6,840 nt of DNA from Selenomonas sp. AE3005 (GTDB taxonomy: Bacteria; Bacillota; Negativicutes; Selenomonadales; Selenomonadaceae): assembly GCF_905233635.1 (NCBI RefSeq), contig NZ_CAJODG010000078.1, forward strand, positions 1 through 6,840, written 5' to 3'. The translations under genes and the position numbers were made by a program. Below the pieces are notes generated by a model. The model searched no databases and had not been told where the DNA came from. It was given only the letters and a program-made list of their open reading frames with translations. Below, one piece after another: positions 5,908-6,840 of this stretch. Positions within the stretch are counted from its first letter, which is position 1. The number at the start of each line of letters is the position of its first letter.

Positions 5908-6532
5908 AACGCGCCTCCAGTTTCTTAAAGCCCCAGGTCAGGACAAAGGTCATTGCCAGATAGAACACCGCCGCAATCAAAAACGGCGTCATATCAAATT
6001 CACGCTGCACAATGGTACGAGCCACGCGCAGCAGGTCGTTCATGGCCAGAATATAGACCAGCGACGTATCCTTGACGAGGTTGATGGTTTCGTTGCTGAC
6101 CGGCGGCAGGACAATGCGTACCACCTGCGGCAGAATAATGCGCCGCATGGTCTGCGGATAGCTCATGCCCAGTGTCTTGGCCGCCTCATACTGCCCCTTG
6201 GGCACAGCCTGAATACCGGCGCGGAAAATCTCGGCAAAGTAAGCGGCGTAGTTCAGCGTAAAGGCCAAGAGAGCCGCCGCAATATCCGGCAGACGCACCC
6301 CCACCATCGGCAGAGCAAAATACACAAACAGCAGCTGCAGCATCAGCGGCGTGCCGCGCATGAGCCAAATGTAAAATTCGACCAGCCGGCTGAGCAGCTT
6401 AAACTGCGACAAACGCCCCAATGCCGCCAGCATACCCAAAGGCAGGGACAGCAGCAAAGTCACAAAGAATATTTCCAATGTTATCTCTGAACCATCCAGC
6501 ATCAGAAGAAAATTGTTCAAGAGTTTATCCAT
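5894..6532 (-). CDS. Polar amino acid ABC transporter permease (HisM/GlnP type)
   Basis: This inner-membrane subunit forms the channel of an amino acid importer, probably as a homodimer, since only one permease gene is present. The 212-residue product has about five membrane spans, RGTP (59-62) after the second, and the EAA coupling loop YEAAKTLGMSYPQTMRRIILPQ split around 115-136, which docks to the ATPase. It also has the conserved NLVKDTSL (151-158). Length is typical for the family. The ATG at 6532 follows AAAGGAG with spacing of seven bases. It is the first gene of its unit, directly behind a promoter. No periplasmic binding protein gene lies between that promoter and the permease, so the binding protein must be encoded elsewhere. 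Confidence 0.93.
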   Translation of the reverse strand: MDKLLNNFLLMLDGSEITLEIFFVTLLLSLPLGMLAALGRLSQFKLLSRLVEFYIWLMRGTPLMLQLLFVYFALPMVGVRLPDIAAALLAFTLNYAAYFAEIFRAGIQAVPKGQYEAAKTLGMSYPQTMRRIILPQVVRIVLPPVSNETINLVKDTSLVYILAMNDLLRVARTIVQREFDMTPFLIAAVFYLAMTFVLTWGFKKLEARYGKY

Positions 6533-6571
6533 TCTACTACTCCTTTAGTGTCGTAAAGTGTTAATGCAATA

Positions 6572-6600
6572 ATTATAAACAATTACGGCGTCCCTGTAAA
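6572..6600 (-). promoter_or_regulatory. Sigma70-type promoter of the amino acid transporter genes
   Basis: TTTACA (6600-6595) and a perfect TATAAT (6577-6572) are separated by 17 bases. Transcription would start near 6565, leaving a leader of about 33 bases. The -10 box lies within a small dyad, TAATT-6 bases-AATTA (6585-6570), which could be an operator or just AT-rich sequence. Confidence 0.8.
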
Positions 6601-6617
6601 GAAAAATGGTGCAATGA

Positions 6618-6656
6618 AATTGCAGTTTGACGATCAATGCGTTCTTAAAAGTATCC
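6618..6656 (-). repeat. Conserved upstream block, copy 2 (ahead of the permease promoter)
   Basis: The minus strand carries TTAAGAACGCATTGA joined directly to TCGTCAAACTGCAATT, matching the block at 3213-3166 with about nine bases fewer in the middle. It ends 18 bases upstream of the -35 box. In this copy the block abuts the end of the dispersed repeat; in copy 1 it is separated from it by about 130 bases, so the two units appear to be distinct. Confidence 0.6.
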
Positions 6657-6657
6657 T

Positions 6658-6840
6658 GTTCATGCGTACATGGGGTTCACGGGGGAGTAATTTTTCTGCC
6701 TCCGCTGAACGACACACCTCGCTAAATAGCACTGTCCAGTAACCTGCGCCGGGCAGGCCAACGGCGCTCCTTTCAGCGTAGTTGCTTAGCTGCGTCCTAC
6801 AGTGTGCCGGCCTTCGCTGCGCTCAGGCAGTCGCTCCCCG
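6658..6840 (-). repeat. Dispersed hairpin-ended repeat, copy 2 (inverted, runs off the window)
   Basis: This is the reverse-oriented counterpart of 3354-3555. Compared with copy 1 it lacks 18 bases at one end: copy 1 has GGAG...GGAGCGACTG, and copy 2 has a single GGAGCGACTG. This fits a deletion between the two GGAG repeats and removes part of one arm of the outer stem. There is also a one-base indel (GACAGCG versus GCAGCG). The 39-base core at 6742-6780 is unchanged. The outer end lies beyond 6840. No gene is seen in 6533-6840. Confidence 0.75.

Noticed and set aside
5887..6490. Plus-strand frames opposite the transporter genes
   Set aside because: They are reverse-strand shadows of the permease and ATPase, which have complete family motifs and good ribosome binding sites.

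Overview
The window looks like chromosome of a diderm Firmicute of the class Negativicutes, most likely Selenomonadaceae and close to Selenomonas. This is inferred from moderate GC, strong AGGAGG ribosome binding sites, TTG and GTG starts, and a menaquinone/Tat gene cluster. No rRNA or other phylogenetic marker is present, so the placement is tentative. All convincing genes lie on the minus strand, so transcription runs from high to low coordinates.

Layout in transcription order: (1) 6840-6533 holds a partial copy of a dispersed repeat, a short conserved block and a sigma70-type promoter. (2) 6532-5131 is a polar amino acid ABC transporter pair, permease then ATPase, overlapping by 14 bases, with no substrate-binding protein in view. 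(3) 5130-5038 is AT-rich and carries a promoter. (4) 5037-3636 holds a long-chain polyprenyl diphosphate synthase and a TatA/TatB-family gene, followed by a hairpin terminator. (5) 3635-3060 is a 576-base gap with the second, inverted copy of the repeat, a 22-base dyad, the same conserved block and a near-consensus promoter. (6) 3059 to the left edge is a tight operon: tatA, tatC, a UbiD-family decarboxylase and a UbiA-family prenyltransferase cut by the window edge.

The two operons fit together. The synthase makes the polyprenyl tail, the UbiA-family enzyme attaches it to an aromatic acid, and the UbiD-family enzyme decarboxylates the product; together these are middle steps of menaquinone synthesis, probably by the futalosine (Mqn) route. 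The Tat genes are interleaved with them. Tat exports folded proteins, typically cofactor-bearing redox enzymes that use the quinone pool.

Two points need a second look. The ubiD reading frame appears broken close to its 3' end: the expected conserved C-terminus is present but in another frame, next to an apparent small deletion, and the remnant now forms a 19-codon minicistron linking ubiD to ubiA. Separately, a ~200-base repeat with hairpin-forming ends occurs twice in opposite orientation, flanking a 3.1 kb segment. I do not recognise this repeat; it could be a miniature mobile element or a structured RNA. I saw no CRISPR array, tRNA, rRNA, phage gene or transposase.
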